Notes: generated from the sequence alone by a model not told the origin. 64,000 nt of DNA from Strongylocentrotus droebachiensis (GCA_035222895.1 JAVYIG010000166.1:434001-498000); one strand, 5' to 3'. Shown: positions 10,923-23,580, counted from the stretch's first letter. Numbers and translations are program-made.

Positions 10923-13084
10923 CATAACAAGAGTATCTACTCCATGCGCAGGCATCCTTATATTATACACGCTCAGCCACTAGTAATACACGTATCGTCA
11001 CCCGAACCATCAAACACATATGTGATATGGCTTTTTATGGTTATTCCCCACAAAACCTAGGACTCCTTACCCCCTGTATTCAAGAATTTCAATACTTTAA
11101 CAGCTTTTAAGTAGTATCTGCAAATACCCCTTTTCTATTTTCATAATAATCCTTTTCGTTTGAAATTAATTTCTATTTTATATGCTTTTTATCTCATTAA
11201 AAGGCGTTTTTTTAATGGAATTTCATTAACAATACTACTACTATAAATATTTATAATAATAAAATAATAATTGTAACATAACAATAATCATGATGATATG
11301 AATATTAATAATAATGGAAATACCCGAACGAAAAAAAAGAGAGGGAAATAGATAAACCACTTATCGACACCCATTGATAACATGAGCCAATGATAGCTCA
11401 GTCTACAACGTTACATTTTGTATAGTTGTTTATGTTGTATCTCTTACCTTCGAGCCCTAAAATAGAGAATGTCAACCCATTTTTAGACAAAACTAATGAA
11501 TGCAACCCACTGCGGCTTCCTGTTTGTCAAATTTATGTTTTTAGAATAAATTTCCATGTGAAAAATAAACAGAGAGGGTAAAAGGAATGAAAAGATGAAA
11601 TGGAAAAGTAAAAGTGACCTTTCCCATGTTGAATTCCGATGCTCCTTTGTCCTCAAGGTAGGTGGTTTGGGGGAAGTCAGACAGCTCGAGAAAGGATCCC
11701 TTTTTAACATTTCGGCCTATGCGATCAATGGAACAAAGTATTGACAGAAAAGGCAGAGAAGGAATATGAAGATGGAGGAAATGAAAACAGATGGAAGGAA
11801 ACAAGGATGGAAAGGGAGAACGACCCGACATTGTTTATGTTTTCTTTAATGCTTGCTTTCTGTAAAATCATCCAGTAAACGGTAGCGGGAAGCATGTCTT
11901 GTTTAATCAAAAGACGGATGGCCGTCAGACGCTATTAGTGTATGTCTTCATCAAGACTCTAGAACATGGAAAACAAAGAAGAAATGTTCTGAGTTCCAGA
12001 CTTAAACACGTAAGCCACCTGATTGCGGAGATCAGATGATGATTGATTGTGAATTAACCGTGTTTACGATGGTTGTATGTGCCTGGTGTTTGTGGGATGG
12101 GGTAGGGTAATGGTGGCTGGTAGGGGTTTACCGGAGTTGAGCAACAAATGGTTTCCCCGAGGACATAACTTAAAAGGGTGTTGTATGCATGCAATGCCTC
12201 TTTCACATAATGCCATGATGCGTCACTTTGCTGACCCAGGGCTGTGTCAACGAATGGTGTGGGCTTTTTTTCTTGACGCACCTTTGAACGAGTATTTGGT
12301 ACAACAAGAAAATTAAAAACAAAACGAAACAAATATTGAACTCCTGGTGTTTGTACTTACTTCCCTGAAGGGCATTTTTAGCGCAGACAGTTATGCAGTC
12401 TAAATAACGCCTCGTGTGCAGCAGGTATTAGTGGAATATGTTACGGCAACAGATAAGAACAGGTAGTCTCAGTTTTTCATTATAAAGCATTTTGTGAGTA
12501 GCAGGGATTCAGAGCTCAAAGGCAACGGATATGAGTCTAAAGAGATTTGCTCTACTTCTAAAACTTATCATGCATCTTTTTATAGTACAAGAATTTATAT
12601 TATTAATAGAAAAAGAAAATATTACTGAATAAAGCTACATTTGTATGGTATCTCAACGGCCCCATTCTCTAAAACAAATGCAATTTTCTGCTCACACCAT
12701 TCAATAAAAGCTACATAAACTATTATCTTAGCCTCCAGAAAAGGTTTCAACTGAAGGTCATTTTTGTGACCAACTCCGCTCTTACTAATGGAGCACAATT
12801 TGTCACACCTAGATGAATAGTCAGATAAAACAAATTGGTTCTGCCCGTGGAGCGATTAAGCTAATGGCTATGTTGTCGCATTCTTGTGGCTTGGCAAGAC
12901 ACACCTGGGACGGGGAAAGGATTTTAAAGCAAGGCATAAGCCTCTGACCAGCAAGAAGACACTCCTTTTTCCATGGTAAGTAATCGGGTGGTGAACTTGA
13001 GTGGGTGATGATGTTAGGCAAACATCCATGAATCAAAATGAATTCCCCAAATAGAGGAGAGTTTCTGATACGAGGTTGTGTAGT
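10923..13084. other. Intergenic, no gene seen
   Basis: Contains a 38-bp match (about 11821-11858) to 7913-7948. At 12838-12930 there is a weak tRNA-SINE-like stretch lacking a B-box. Small open frames (11483-11910, 12054-12332) show no known motif. Confidence 0.5.
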
Positions 13085-13281
13085 TTAAAGCGGGATTGCA
13101 CTACTTGTAGCTACTTGCGCCCTCTATATAGCAAACAATGCCTAAGCGGTACTCGTTGGTCCCCCCATGATCCCCCTTTTCTTATGTTAATTGAGAGCTG
13201 GTTTGATGAGACAACCACCTGTCAGTGACCTTGCAGGGAGGTCTAATCCCTCCTGGCTAAACTAGTGGAGACGGGCTTTAA
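13085..13281. mobile_element. TTAA-flanked MITE (piggyBac-like), copy 1
   Basis: A 197-bp element bounded by TTAA at both ends (13085-13088, 13278-13281). The termini AGCGGGATTGCACTAC and, in reverse complement, AGCCCGTCTCCACTAG form an imperfect inverted repeat. Duplication of TTAA is the hallmark of piggyBac transposition. It is too short to encode a transposase. Related copies lie at 44533 and, inverted, at 45443. Confidence 0.8.
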
Positions 13282-13544
13282 ATACTCTTTAAAAATGAAA
13301 GAAAACATTAAGATGGAAAGTGTCATCTTTGTGTTTTAGTAAAAGTGAGTAGATGCCTTTAAATCAGTTATAAACACCCTTGTGCTATCTTAGTAAGATG
13401 TGGACACAGTGATACATCAGCGCCTTACGCGTTATGATGGCTTTATGTATTCGAACATAGAATATAGCTCGGTCATTGACAGCGAAAATATGCCAAATAC
13501 ATCGTTATCTTCTTTTACGTAAATAGGCTACTATGTGTACACAT

Positions 13545-13720
13545 ACTCTTTTAACTGGAGGCACTGTAGTATTTTGGCGATGACTCTTGACTGTCATACT
13601 GGAGGTTTAGGGTTCGACACTTGCTCGGTGTGTACATTCTTGGACAAGGTGTCTTTACGTGGACTGTCCCTATCAGGAACTATCAGGAAGGTGTTTCAAA
13701 TGGATAAGTGGCATTGCTAG
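13545..13720 (+). mobile_element. tRNA-derived SINE, family 1, copy 1
   Basis: A tRNA-like head with TGACTCTTGACTGTCATACTGGAGG and the B-box GGTTCGACAC at 13611-13620, followed by a body (CATTCTTGGACAAGGTGTC) that parallels the bodies of the copies at 25031, 29246 and 46110. The A-box is poorly kept. No simple-repeat tail is visible, so this copy is decayed. Confidence 0.55.
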
Positions 13721-15229
13721 GGTGGTTTTATAGTTGCAGGGCCTATAGAAGACTAGCAGTAATAGCATGTGGCTACCGTGAATTAATAAGACAAACTCAA
13801 CATTATAATCAAACTGTAAAAACGTTGTTGTACTTGATAATATACAGGAAAACAGTTCGCGGGAATAAATCTACGAACAGCTTGCACAGAGTACACCTGC
13901 AACAATGCTTCATTAAAAAGTAAACAGATGTTATAGATGGAGCATTTTAATATTAGATGAATCAAGCTTGATGAGCTACATTCCATAATATTAGTCGACC
14001 TATGAAGTCACACATTCTTCTGAACAAAGTTCGAATCAATGCAGGATTTAAGGAAAAGGCGAGGTACTTTTAAGAAAAAGAAAACTGGGGAAGCTCAATC
14101 TTTGAATTTGTGTATTTTATTTTAATCAGATGAATTTCACATTCCGAACATGTGCTTTGTTTAATTTACATCAGACACTGTAGTTTTCACGCGATTCGTA
14201 AAATCTGTCTTTCCTTATGTCTTTGTATTTCAAACACTAAGTTAAAATCCAAATATTTGCGACATTTCTTTTATTATAGGACATCCGTATTCAAGTGTAT
14301 ACAAATCGAGTGTAATAAAATGGTTTACGAGGATCCGATCCCATGTTACGACATGTTATGCACTTTTGCCTAGCCTCGACCTAGGAAGCCTTTTCAGAAA
14401 TCACCTGTTGACCTTTCGTCTCTTTATCAATTTTTTCCTCACGATTCGGCAGCTACAAAATGTTGAAATGTTCCCCCTTGTAAGGCAAAAGTAAGATGTA
14501 CGATACCGCCGTTTCTTTCCCCTAAGAAAGAGAACTCCATGTTTACCTTTCGCATGTCCAGGTTGATCACACGAGGAGTATCTCGCGGAGTGGAACTTAA
14601 TTCAAGAGCCCAAACGAGCTTCATTCAATTCGAGAGCGCGGCGAGGAACTCTTCCAAACATTATCGCTCTTGCGATCACGGGAGCTAAGACGTATATACC
14701 TAGCTAAGTAATTTTCCATTTGCCCACCGGCGGCATCAGATGGCGGAGCAATTGCACTTGTTGCTTCTTAGCCGATGAAGTCTCGTTGATTGACGCACTG
14801 ATACACGTACCTCGTTATGTGGACTTTTGCGAGACAATTTAACAACTTTATTTGAAGAGGAAGATAAGAGTTGCGTTGCCAGAGTGTATGAATGAACGGG
14901 GATGGGGAGCCGTATGGTAGAAAGGACTATATTTTCATATTTGGTCATTGCAGCTTAAAAGGAATACTACAGTATGTGGAGTTTTACTAGATGATTAAAT
15001 TTTTGAATAAAGGAAGTATATTTCCAGATTATTATTTTTACTGATTACGATAGTTTATCATAACCCTTGGGGATATCACATTATGATACAACGTCCCTGT
15101 ACGTGCAAACTAGCTTGATACATTTCTAGCTCGGCTTTCCCTCTGGCAATAATTTATTGGGTGCACTGTGCATTGTAACGTAAACATATTTCAATCTTTC
15201 AATCCTTAAAAAGAAATGTCAAGTTGTTA
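13721..15229. other. Intergenic, no gene seen
   Basis: Small open frames occur (13708-13986, 14152-14373, 14439-14624) without known motifs or splice support. No repeat family recognised. Confidence 0.5.
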
Positions 15230-15512
15230 TAAATGTGTTGTTATCACATGGATGTTATTGTATATTATATGTTTAGCTGTGTCCTTACTTTTGTAACTCT
15301 CACAGGTTTATTGTTTTTATATATCACTTAGTTTTTGTAAATTGATATTTTCTAGTATTTCATGTTAAACTTTTGTATTGTTGTTCTTGATGTTGTTGTT
15401 CATCTATTTTGTATGATGCAGCAGGGCGTCATTGTAAAGCAGTTTTCTAACTCAATAAACTTCCTTGCATTTTAAAAGCAGACATGAATAAATGAAAAAT
15501 GAAATAAAGAAT
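15230..15512 (+). mobile_element. Non-LTR retrotransposon 3'-end-like sequence
   Basis: T-rich 3'-UTR-like DNA leads to ATGATGCAGCAGGGCGTCA..., AATAAAC and an adenine-rich AATAAATGAAAAATGAAATA tail (about 15485-15508). This matches the style of CR1/L2-type LINE 3' ends. No reverse transcriptase frame is left upstream. It could also be the 3' end of an unrecognised transcript. Confidence 0.35.
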
Positions 15513-16924
15513 CATCATCCCAGGTACCATTTAACTCACCTGGGGCGAGAGTGGCAAATGTGGTTTCAATGTCCTGCCACGTGACGTTGGTGCTGTGTCA
15601 AGGATTCTAACCCCGTACCCCAAAATACAAGGGTCAATAACACATTCACAAGACCATGACACTTCAGAATGCGAAATATGTGAGTATCTGTTACCCAAAA
15701 CTGTGGTACAAAATATGATTGTGCCGTTCATCGCTGTCTTACGATCGATTTTTTTCTGCTTACGATAATGGTCGCCGTCAGTTCTCCCACTCACTGAAGT
15801 TTACGGTTAAAAGGAGTTGTGATATCTAGTAAGTAACGAAAGAGGGACCCCTGCACCGGTGTGTGAGAACTGACCTACTCACGGGGGCCGCCCTTGAAAT
15901 ATGCCAGCAATATTATGATATAAAGATGTAACGGGTAGACACAAGCGCATCCTCTTTATTATAAAAAAAAGCAAACAGATTCATGAATTTTGCAACATGA
16001 ACTTGGGACTCTGGGCAATGAACGCACTGAAGCTGTGACTTTCGTTAAATATTTAATTGAATTAACGTGATCAGACTCTTTTTTTTTCGCAGATGATGAC
16101 AGGAAGAGCGTTGACAGCACCATACAGAAGTAATCGGTAACGAAACTGTGATAGGTTGGTTAGTGAAGTATGAGGTGTATGTATGTGAATGCAGAACGAG
16201 CACATTTTCCGGTACTCATTCACGATGTGCTCTTTAAGAGAAGGTTGGATTCTGGTAATGTTGGACAAAATAATTGTTGAGCTTCCTCATAGTTTTTTTA
16301 AACGTCGGTTTAGAAGAACATCATGGAAGAAGTGTCCCCTATAAAAGATTGGTCTTCAGATGCCCTCATAATTAAAATATAACGAGAAACAGCGGAAAGG
16401 TCTAGGCCAAACGTTCATGCCACAATGTGTAGTCCCATGTACTCATTTGCGTGTACAATGCACGCACTCTTCATCAATGAATTTGTGCCAATGTATGATT
16501 TGTCAAAACCTCACCACAGGCACCAATTCTTATCTATTGCATAATCAACCTTTCCCCAAGTGCTTCTTGACAATATCTATCACTATGTGATTGCACGAAC
16601 GGTACTCAACTTTATCGTTAACATCAAAGTAGACCTTACTATGCAACGTTACCCTTACAATGTTTCGATCGCCTTCAATTCTCAAGGAACTCAATGACTG
16701 TGTCCTTCCGGATATACTCAAGGACGCATGTGATCGATGAAGTAGAAACTAAGTATTTGCAACGGATGCTCGAAAGTATGTATACACAGTTGAAATTCAG
16801 CTCCTGGTCAATTTGTATTAGACATTAAATACCAGCTGCACTTTAGGCGTTTCCTTCTCTACAAGTTGCATATGTTAGGATCATGTCGAACGAAAGGCAC
16901 TGAAGTTAAAGACAAATGTGAAGG
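15513..16924. other. Intergenic, no gene seen
   Basis: Nothing recognised beyond short chance frames. Confidence 0.5.
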
Positions 16925-17255
16925 TATCCAGTGGTTCCTTACAGGGGCGGTGATCCCGGGGGACGGGGGGGGGGGACACGTCCTCCCCTCCATTTTGTTT
17001 AGGGGGGATCGTCCCCTTCGGAAAATTTGAACAAGTGCAAAAAGAATTGTATAGCAAATACTGACTAGAGACTGCAACACACTTTGAGGCTCGGGAGGGC
17101 CCAAGAGTGCATCGTTTAGACTTCTCGCTCGCAAAGTAAATATTATGGAAAATCTGCATGCCATTGGTATCACCTTGACACCTAAGGAATACAAATTTTC
17201 CCTCGCATCTCGTCCCCCCCCCCCCCGTAATGAAAATAAATCGCAGCCCTGCTTC
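16925..17255. mobile_element. Possible decayed inverted-repeat element with G/C-run ends
   Basis: The left end AGGGGCGGTGATCC leads into a G-run (about 16962-16977). The right end, read on the minus strand, starts AGGGCTGCGATT and leads into a G-run (C-run at 17214-17226 on plus). The ends are only partly similar, so the boundaries and the class are tentative. Confidence 0.3.
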
Positions 17256-18605
17256 CTTAGGTGCGTGTATACACATGTTCAATATAGTTGATAGTAAATG
17301 TGTATTAGAAGTTTAATACTTCTTTTGAATAAATCAATGAAGACAGAAAGAAAGAAGTAGAAAAAGAACAGAAAATATATAAAGGAATAATTGTATTCAG
17401 CAACCAATATTCACCTAAAGCATCAATGATTCGATTTGCAACCCGCTCGTGATAAATGACTATTTTTAATTAAAGTAAGGAAACTTTCTTTAAAAAAAAT
17501 TGTGTCTAAGTTTACAAAGTCTATTTCCAATTGTGAAAATTGAATATTCCCCAAGCTACTGTCAAGTTTCTTCTCAAAAGTACTTTTTTCTGGAATAGCG
17601 GTATTACTGTGATTAAGTATTGAATATCATCCTTTGCTTGATTGTCTATATCCCAAGGACTATTTATCATCGATTTGCTTTCTATCTGTCTATCATCTTT
17701 TCTCTTCATTCAGGATTTCCCCTGGGTTTGACATTAAGATAGTCTGCGAAACAAATCGAACGATTAATGGATGCGATATGATGTCACAAGAGAGACAGAA
17801 TATTACTCGAACATATTCCCTTTTATTGTTTTGGCTTCCTTCCTACCGTAAATAGTAAGAACTGCAACTCAGTGACGTGCAATAATCATTACGAAAATCT
17901 CTACGGGGACATGTTTCGGAGAGAGTTACTGAGCCGAAACGACTCCGTTGATAAGAACAAAATGCACTGCTGCACCGTGAGATATCTAGCTTGTTCCTGT
18001 TATTTCCATTACATTTTTAATGTTAGTAAAACAATTTTAAATGTCATTACAAATCAAAATAAGGACAAGTCATCGGTTTTATATCCACGCAAAGTTGGCT
18101 GCGTTCGCGTAAAGTTAAGAGACATCTGGGCAAGTACCAATAGTTAGTGTTCGTCCTGCGCATTTTTATATCATTTTCATTAACACTATAATCCCACTTT
18201 CATTAACACGAACTACAATGTCATTTTCATTAATATGAACTATACTTTCATTTTCAGAAGACGGCCGTAGCTATATTTATGAATGGCTTTAGAATTCTGA
18301 AATAAATGTTACCTTTCAATTTTACATAGGAATTTCTAATGTCTCAGCACCATTTCCGATGCATATTCTAAGTGATTTTTTGTTGTTGACTTCTATGTTG
18401 TTAGCATGTACGAATCCTTTTTTTTCCATTGACTTTATCACGTACACAAATTTTGCCGGACTGGAAAAGATAGATTTACGATGTAACTTTACATTTCATT
18501 TTTACACTGTTCCCATCGCTTATTTCTAGTAGCATATTCAGACTTTCCTCTCAAGAGGGGCAAAACACCACGGCTTATGGAAATGCATATAATTCAGCAC
18601 GGGCG
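17256..18605. other. Intergenic, AT-rich
   Basis: Near 18165-18255 there are three imperfect short repeats of TTTCATTAACA/TTCATTAATATGAACTA type. No gene. Confidence 0.5.
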
Positions 18606-18610
18606 TGCCG

Positions 18611-18629
18611 CCCCCCCCCCCCTCCCCCC
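18611..18629. repeat. Poly(C) run
   Basis: CCCCCCCCCCCCTCCCCCC followed by an A-run. Confidence 0.9.
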
Positions 18630-18639
18630 AAAAAAGGGA

Positions 18640-19934
18640 GAACTATTTTTTTTTAACGAACAAAAAATAAATGCTGAGCATGACTGATTAGCAACCGAGC
18701 ATTAATATCTTTTAGAATATTCAAAACATCTTAAGTTTATGATATATCGCGCTTTTCCAGGAGCAGTTATATCACCTATAACTAAAAAATGTATCCCTAA
18801 CCTGATAATATAATCCGACTATGGTTAATATATTTTTCTTGGTTGCAAATCTATCAGGAGAGTCGAATTTCCGCTACCCCCACCCTCGTGCTTCATCCAG
18901 ACGCTATAGAGCATGTTACAATGTTCAGAAATGGCGACTTTCAAGTCATTCGTATTTTCTTCACCAGATTTTTAGCATGAGCATACCACTTAAGAGACAT
19001 TTGTCTCTGCGAACATCCACTTCTGTCGACATTGACCCTGAGAGGAAGGACGCCGCCAAGGGCGATCGTCTACATCTCGACCAAAAGAGTTCTAAAAGGC
19101 GCTAAGCCAAGTTCGCAGACATCTTCTTTATCATATTTACGGGATGGAATTAATGTCGCATAGCCATCTGTGTTCAATGTATCCTTAAGAACCTTCAAGG
19201 GGGAACTAAAGGTGTTTTTCTTCGGAGACAGGAACTAATTGGCATGAAAGGGACATTATCCACTAAATTTCTCGTCTTGTCTAGAAAATCGTCTGCAAAG
19301 AATTTAGTAGATTCCTTTTAAATGAACAAGTAATATAAACATTTGTTAAGATCTACCATGAATGGACGCAATTTTATAAAAACCTCTTCCAGAGATGAAA
19401 AATATAAATATCCTGATGTTTAGTTTTTAGTGAATTTTGTTTACAAATGTCAGGTGGTTGTATTCCACTTGGCATATTGTGTAGGATTTGTATATTATTG
19501 TAGATCTAAGAGACTCCAGAATATTATAGTGCTTTGCCTATGAACTCACACGTATACTCAATTGCCATTATGCAAATCCAAAGTTATAATACTATGTAAC
19601 ACCATATATAATCGATACAACAAATCTTCATTGCATATTATTGCTACTGAACCACTACCATCTGCATCCTCCGATTACACTTATTTGAACGAGTGAATAC
19701 TCTTTTTTCCTTCCAGTTCTCAAGAAAATCCGATTCCTATTTTTTCTTCCTATTCTGTACTTTTCTGTTCTGTTATAATATCCATTACTCTCTCTCGACC
19801 TATCTGTAATATTTAACATCATATTTTCTTGCCTACAGTACTTTACTTCCCAGGAACACACTCCTTCATTTTCCTTCACCTTTTGAACTCTCATGGAATA
19901 TTTTCCATTGAGAACATCGAGGTAATTGTATGCG
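18640..19934. other. Intergenic, no gene seen
   Basis: A locally CpG-richer stretch (about 18985-19120) is flanked by a short inverted repeat (TCTGCGAAC / GTTCGCAGA). Its frame has no known motif. Confidence 0.5.
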
Positions 19935-20135
19935 ATAATAATGCTTTTAACAATTTTATAAATTTAATCTAATTTATGTATTTTTTACATTGAATTGTAC
20001 ATGTCTTGTTAGTGTTGCACTTTGTATTTAAATTGAATTGTAACTGCATTGTATACACAACATGTTCAATTCACGCTGTGACTGCCTGTCATGCTTTTAT
20101 AATGAACCTTGATTGATTCGATAATAAACAATTAT
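19935..20135 (+). mobile_element. Possible LINE or transcript 3'-end-like sequence
   Basis: T-rich DNA ending in TTGATTGATTCGATAATAAAC, similar in style to the 3' end at 15230-15512. Low confidence: there is no adenine tail repeat and no coding remnant. Confidence 0.2.
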
Positions 20136-21606
20136 GAGGTAGCAGCTAAACAAAGTGTTTTCGAGATACCTGTAAACATATGCCTAATAAAAAGTTCTTC
20201 TTTTTATGTAACACAGCTCACTGTGCATGCAGTTATCAGAATTTGTTTTTAAATATGTATTATCTTCCTTCGCTAAAACATGAGAACCGTCAAAACATGA
20301 GTACCGTCTGATTAACACACTGTTGATGTACACAAAAGGGTTGTCCACCACTATACTGATCTAAAGCGTATATGTTCCACTTTTCCTCAGTGTGAAAAGG
20401 CGTTCCCAATATTTAACCTGGCTGTCGTGCCCATGCAAGGCTTCACGCAACATCTACCCCAGGCACTCGATACACATTAGTGGGGGGATTCCCTGCGGGC
20501 AGATTGCCAATTACTTTTTGTGTTACCCTTTTTTAAAATGCAGACGTGAAATCATTAATCCTCTAACAGGCTTGGCGGATCAGAATGTGATCTACGCTCT
20601 GATTTGATAAGCACCGAAATAGAACGTTACCCGGGCGCACATGGGGAGGGGTGTGTGGGTGAGGGATGTGTGCGGGGGATGCGTTTTATAGGGCAAGCTC
20701 GACCAAAGGTAAAAGATGTGCACAAAATAGTTAGTACCTGAATCTAACTTTTATACCCAGGCCCTCCCCCCCCCCCCCACACCTAATCAAAAAGGAGAAT
20801 TAATTTATTAACATTTCAATAGCAGAGAACAAACACTGACAGCGTTATCAAAAGGACGAGCACGCCGGTTTCCCCGCAAAAAGGCCTTATAGGCAATGTT
20901 TTGTCAATGGCGATAACTGCATTCTTTCGGGCAGCCGATGGAACAACATTTTCATTACTGATTCCGAATCAACCTCCCCCTCCCCCCTCCCCCCCCCCCC
21001 CTCTCCCCCACTTCTCTCAATATTACAGGATAGTCAAATTATTCACTTTTTGGTTACATATCTCCAGGCAGCATAAGAACATTGAACGTTGCATCCTTTT
21101 TGTTAGCCTCTTTATACAGACACTTGACTCATAAAGTTTCTTGTAGTTGAATTGTTATGCACGTCGCCGCTTTAATAGGTCAATAGCCCGGGGCTTAGAT
21201 AGTATCCACAAAACCATGTTGGTGTCTTCCCGTCTGCGTTGCATTATCGTTCTGCTACTTTGGCTGTATGTATTCATAAAGAAAGAATCGCATGAAATTT
21301 CATGTGTTTTATAATTTAAGTTGCTGAAATTTGATCCTTTTAAGGCGGATATATTGTGCCTACAAATACCCTGTGTCATAGAAGTGGAAAATAAAATACT
21401 TTATTCATTGTGCTAGAAATTGACCTACGACATTCGCATTCCAAGACGAGTGTTTCTGAAAACTTGACTAAAGCATCTCTTCTAGGATTTTCTTTCTTCA
21501 AATCATTATTTGATTTTTGTTTGTGTGTGTATACTGAATAATGGATATCAAAATATGAGCAATAAGTATGTGATGTTTGATTAAAAATAAGTATCAGTCA
21601 TACCTT
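20136..21606. other. Intergenic with poly(C) tracts
   Basis: Contains a C-run near 20765-20778, a longer CT/C tract at 20974-21010 and GT-rich DNA near 20640-20680. No gene recognised. Confidence 0.55.
20974..21010. repeat. Poly(C)-rich tract
   Basis: About 37 bases of C with rare T, the longest C-rich tract in the window. Confidence 0.9.
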
Positions 21607-22455
21607 CTTATTAGAATGAACATGGCGAAATAAATAATTTTTCTCGATGTGTCTAACAGCGTCCGAGAATGAATAATTAAAAAGATGTCCTCGAAGATGT
21701 ACCATTCATCTTGAAATATGAAGACACGCATTGCAACAATTGGTTCTGCACTATGTTTGCATAGATAACAAAGATGCAGCATAACTATCATTTTAAGTAT
21801 GTAAAGTTGGAATTAAAACAAGTAGTAGATTAGACGTTCTTATTAGAGTGACCATGGCGAAGTTAAATTGTATCTGTAGTGTTTAACAACGTCCGAGAAT
21901 GAGAAAATCGAAATGATGTCCTCGAAGATGTGCCATTCATTTTGAAATATGAAGACACGCATTGTAACAATTTGTTAAGCACTATGTTTGCATAAATAAT
22001 AAAGATGCAGCATTGCTCTCATTATAAGTATGTAAAGTTGGAATAAAAACAAGTAGTAGATTAGACGTTCTTATGAGAGTGACCATAGCGAAGTTAAAAT
22101 TGTATCCGTAGTGTTTAACAACGGCCGAAAATGAGAACATTTAAATAATGTCCCCGAAGATGTGCCAATCATCTGAGAACACGCATTGTAACAATTTGTT
22201 CAGCACTATGTCTCTGCATTAATTATAAAGGTGCAGCATAGCTATTATTATACAAAATGTAAAGTAGGAATAAAAGCAAGTGGTAGATTAAACATTATTA
22301 TTAGAATGACCATGGCGAAATCAGTTGTGTCTAAAAACGTCCGAGAAAGAAAAATGATGTCCTCGAAGATGCGCCATTCATCTTGAAATATGAGAACATG
22401 CATTCCGCACTATGTCAGCATGAATAACAAAAATGCTACATATGACTATCACTCA
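21607..22455. repeat. Four-copy ~231-bp tandem repeat
   Basis: Units begin with CTTATTAGARTGAMCATGG-like DNA at 21607, 21839, 22070 and about 22298 (periods 232, 231 and 228). The last unit is shortened to about 155 bp. Shared landmarks in each unit are AACGTCCGAGAATGA, GATGTCCTCGAAGATG and GCACTATGT. Copies differ by scattered substitutions and small deletions. No coding frame crosses them. Confidence 0.95.
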
Positions 22456-23079
22456 TCAATAATCCCTTCCACTGTGTTTCCGGAATACAAGATACCATTT
22501 CTCTAGGTTTCTTTGACAAGAAATCTACTCCACCGAGATTATTCCCTTGGCTTCATATTCATGCAAATTTTCTTATACGGCGGTATTAACCTTGACATAA
22601 ATCCTCATGGGAAAATCCATAAAAGGTTAATATGGATGAAACAAGTATAGATGATGCTTATTTCTTGGAACGTTAGCCCCAAATAATATTGGTATTATCC
22701 CAAGCAAACGATCCGGTAGAAACTTACAGTATCATCAAATGGATAGGAGACACGCCTCTTCGCTGCGTTTCTTCTTTTTTTCTTTACCTTCCCGCATCCT
22801 CCCTAATGTGCGCTCCTCTCAAGTTAATTCTAGTCACGTTTTATCTCACAGGAAAGCACTTAGTTCTTGGTGATTATCCCTGGTGGAATAGGCGCTAAGC
22901 GTCCATCGATACGTTCTAGGATAATCCGGGCGGATTGCGGAATAGAATCCCACCCTGAAACACGATGTTATGCTCCTGCTATCGAGTTCATCTGACTTTC
23001 ACAGCCATTAACCTCTTCTCCTTTTTTCCGGATCAATGATTTCCACTCCAGCTAGGGGCGTACGCAGTTCGAGAATAAA
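22456..23079. other. Intergenic, no gene seen
   Basis: An open frame at 22689-22898 shows no known motif. Nothing else seen. Confidence 0.5.
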
Positions 23080-23232
23080 AGGGACTTTTAGGGTTGCACG
23101 TCGACATAGTGGACTGCTGCGTGTGCCGTCCTTTTAAGGCTATGTAACGTCCTTTTAAGGCATTGCCAGTGCCTTAGAAAAGACATCACACGTAAAAGTC
23201 CACTATGTCGACGTGCAAATCTAAACGTCCCT
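23080..23232. mobile_element. Inverted-repeat MITE, TAGGGAC family, short copy
   Basis: A 153-bp foldback element. GCACGTCGACATAGTGGAC (23096-23114) is matched perfectly in reverse complement at 23198-23216, and the arms extend outward to AGGGAC/GTCCCT. The loop holds CGTCCTTTTAAGGC twice. The right ~70 bp is homologous to the right end of the element at 48434-48880. Confidence 0.85.
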
Positions 23233-23249
23233 AATGAGTGCGGGTTTGG

Positions 23250-23580
23250 AAGTTGGTGGTTCATCAGTTGCTCCTGCATCGGGCTATACTTCGACATAGA
23301 TATATGAATAGGGGTGCAATTTGTTTTTGGGGTGGGTTTAATGTTAGAGATGCAATTGGGTTTAAGGTTAGGGGTAATGATAGAGATGCACTTAAAGGTA
23401 TATAGGAATTTGGTGATCAAAGTTTTGCTCCTGCGTCATTTGCGTCAGGCTATAACTCGCTAAAGACATAGGTTTAGGGTTGCGATTGGGTTGTGGGCTA
23501 GGTTTAGGGTTAGAGTTGCACTTAGAGTTTGTAGTTAGGGTTAGGTTACGGTTTAGGATTCTGGTTAGGTAAAGTGCTTA
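23250..23580. repeat. Degenerate telomere-like (TTAGGG-related) repeat with ~157-bp internal duplication
   Basis: GGTTTAGGGTT, AGTTAGGGTTAGG and GGTTAGGGGT variants recur through the block. A larger unit containing GTTGCTCCTGC...GGCTATA.CTCG...GACATAG starts at about 23251 and again at about 23408. It is an interstitial, decayed array and not an active telomere. Confidence 0.65.

Noticed and set aside
12838..12990. Another tRNA-derived SINE
   Set aside because: GTGGAGCGATTAAGC resembles an A-box region, but no B-box or shared body follows.
21607..22455. CRISPR-like array
   Set aside because: The units are ~230-bp tandem copies similar throughout, not short repeats with unique spacers, and the genome is eukaryotic.
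23250..23580. True chromosome end
   Set aside because: The TTAGGG-like units are degenerate, short and followed by ordinary sequence on both sides.
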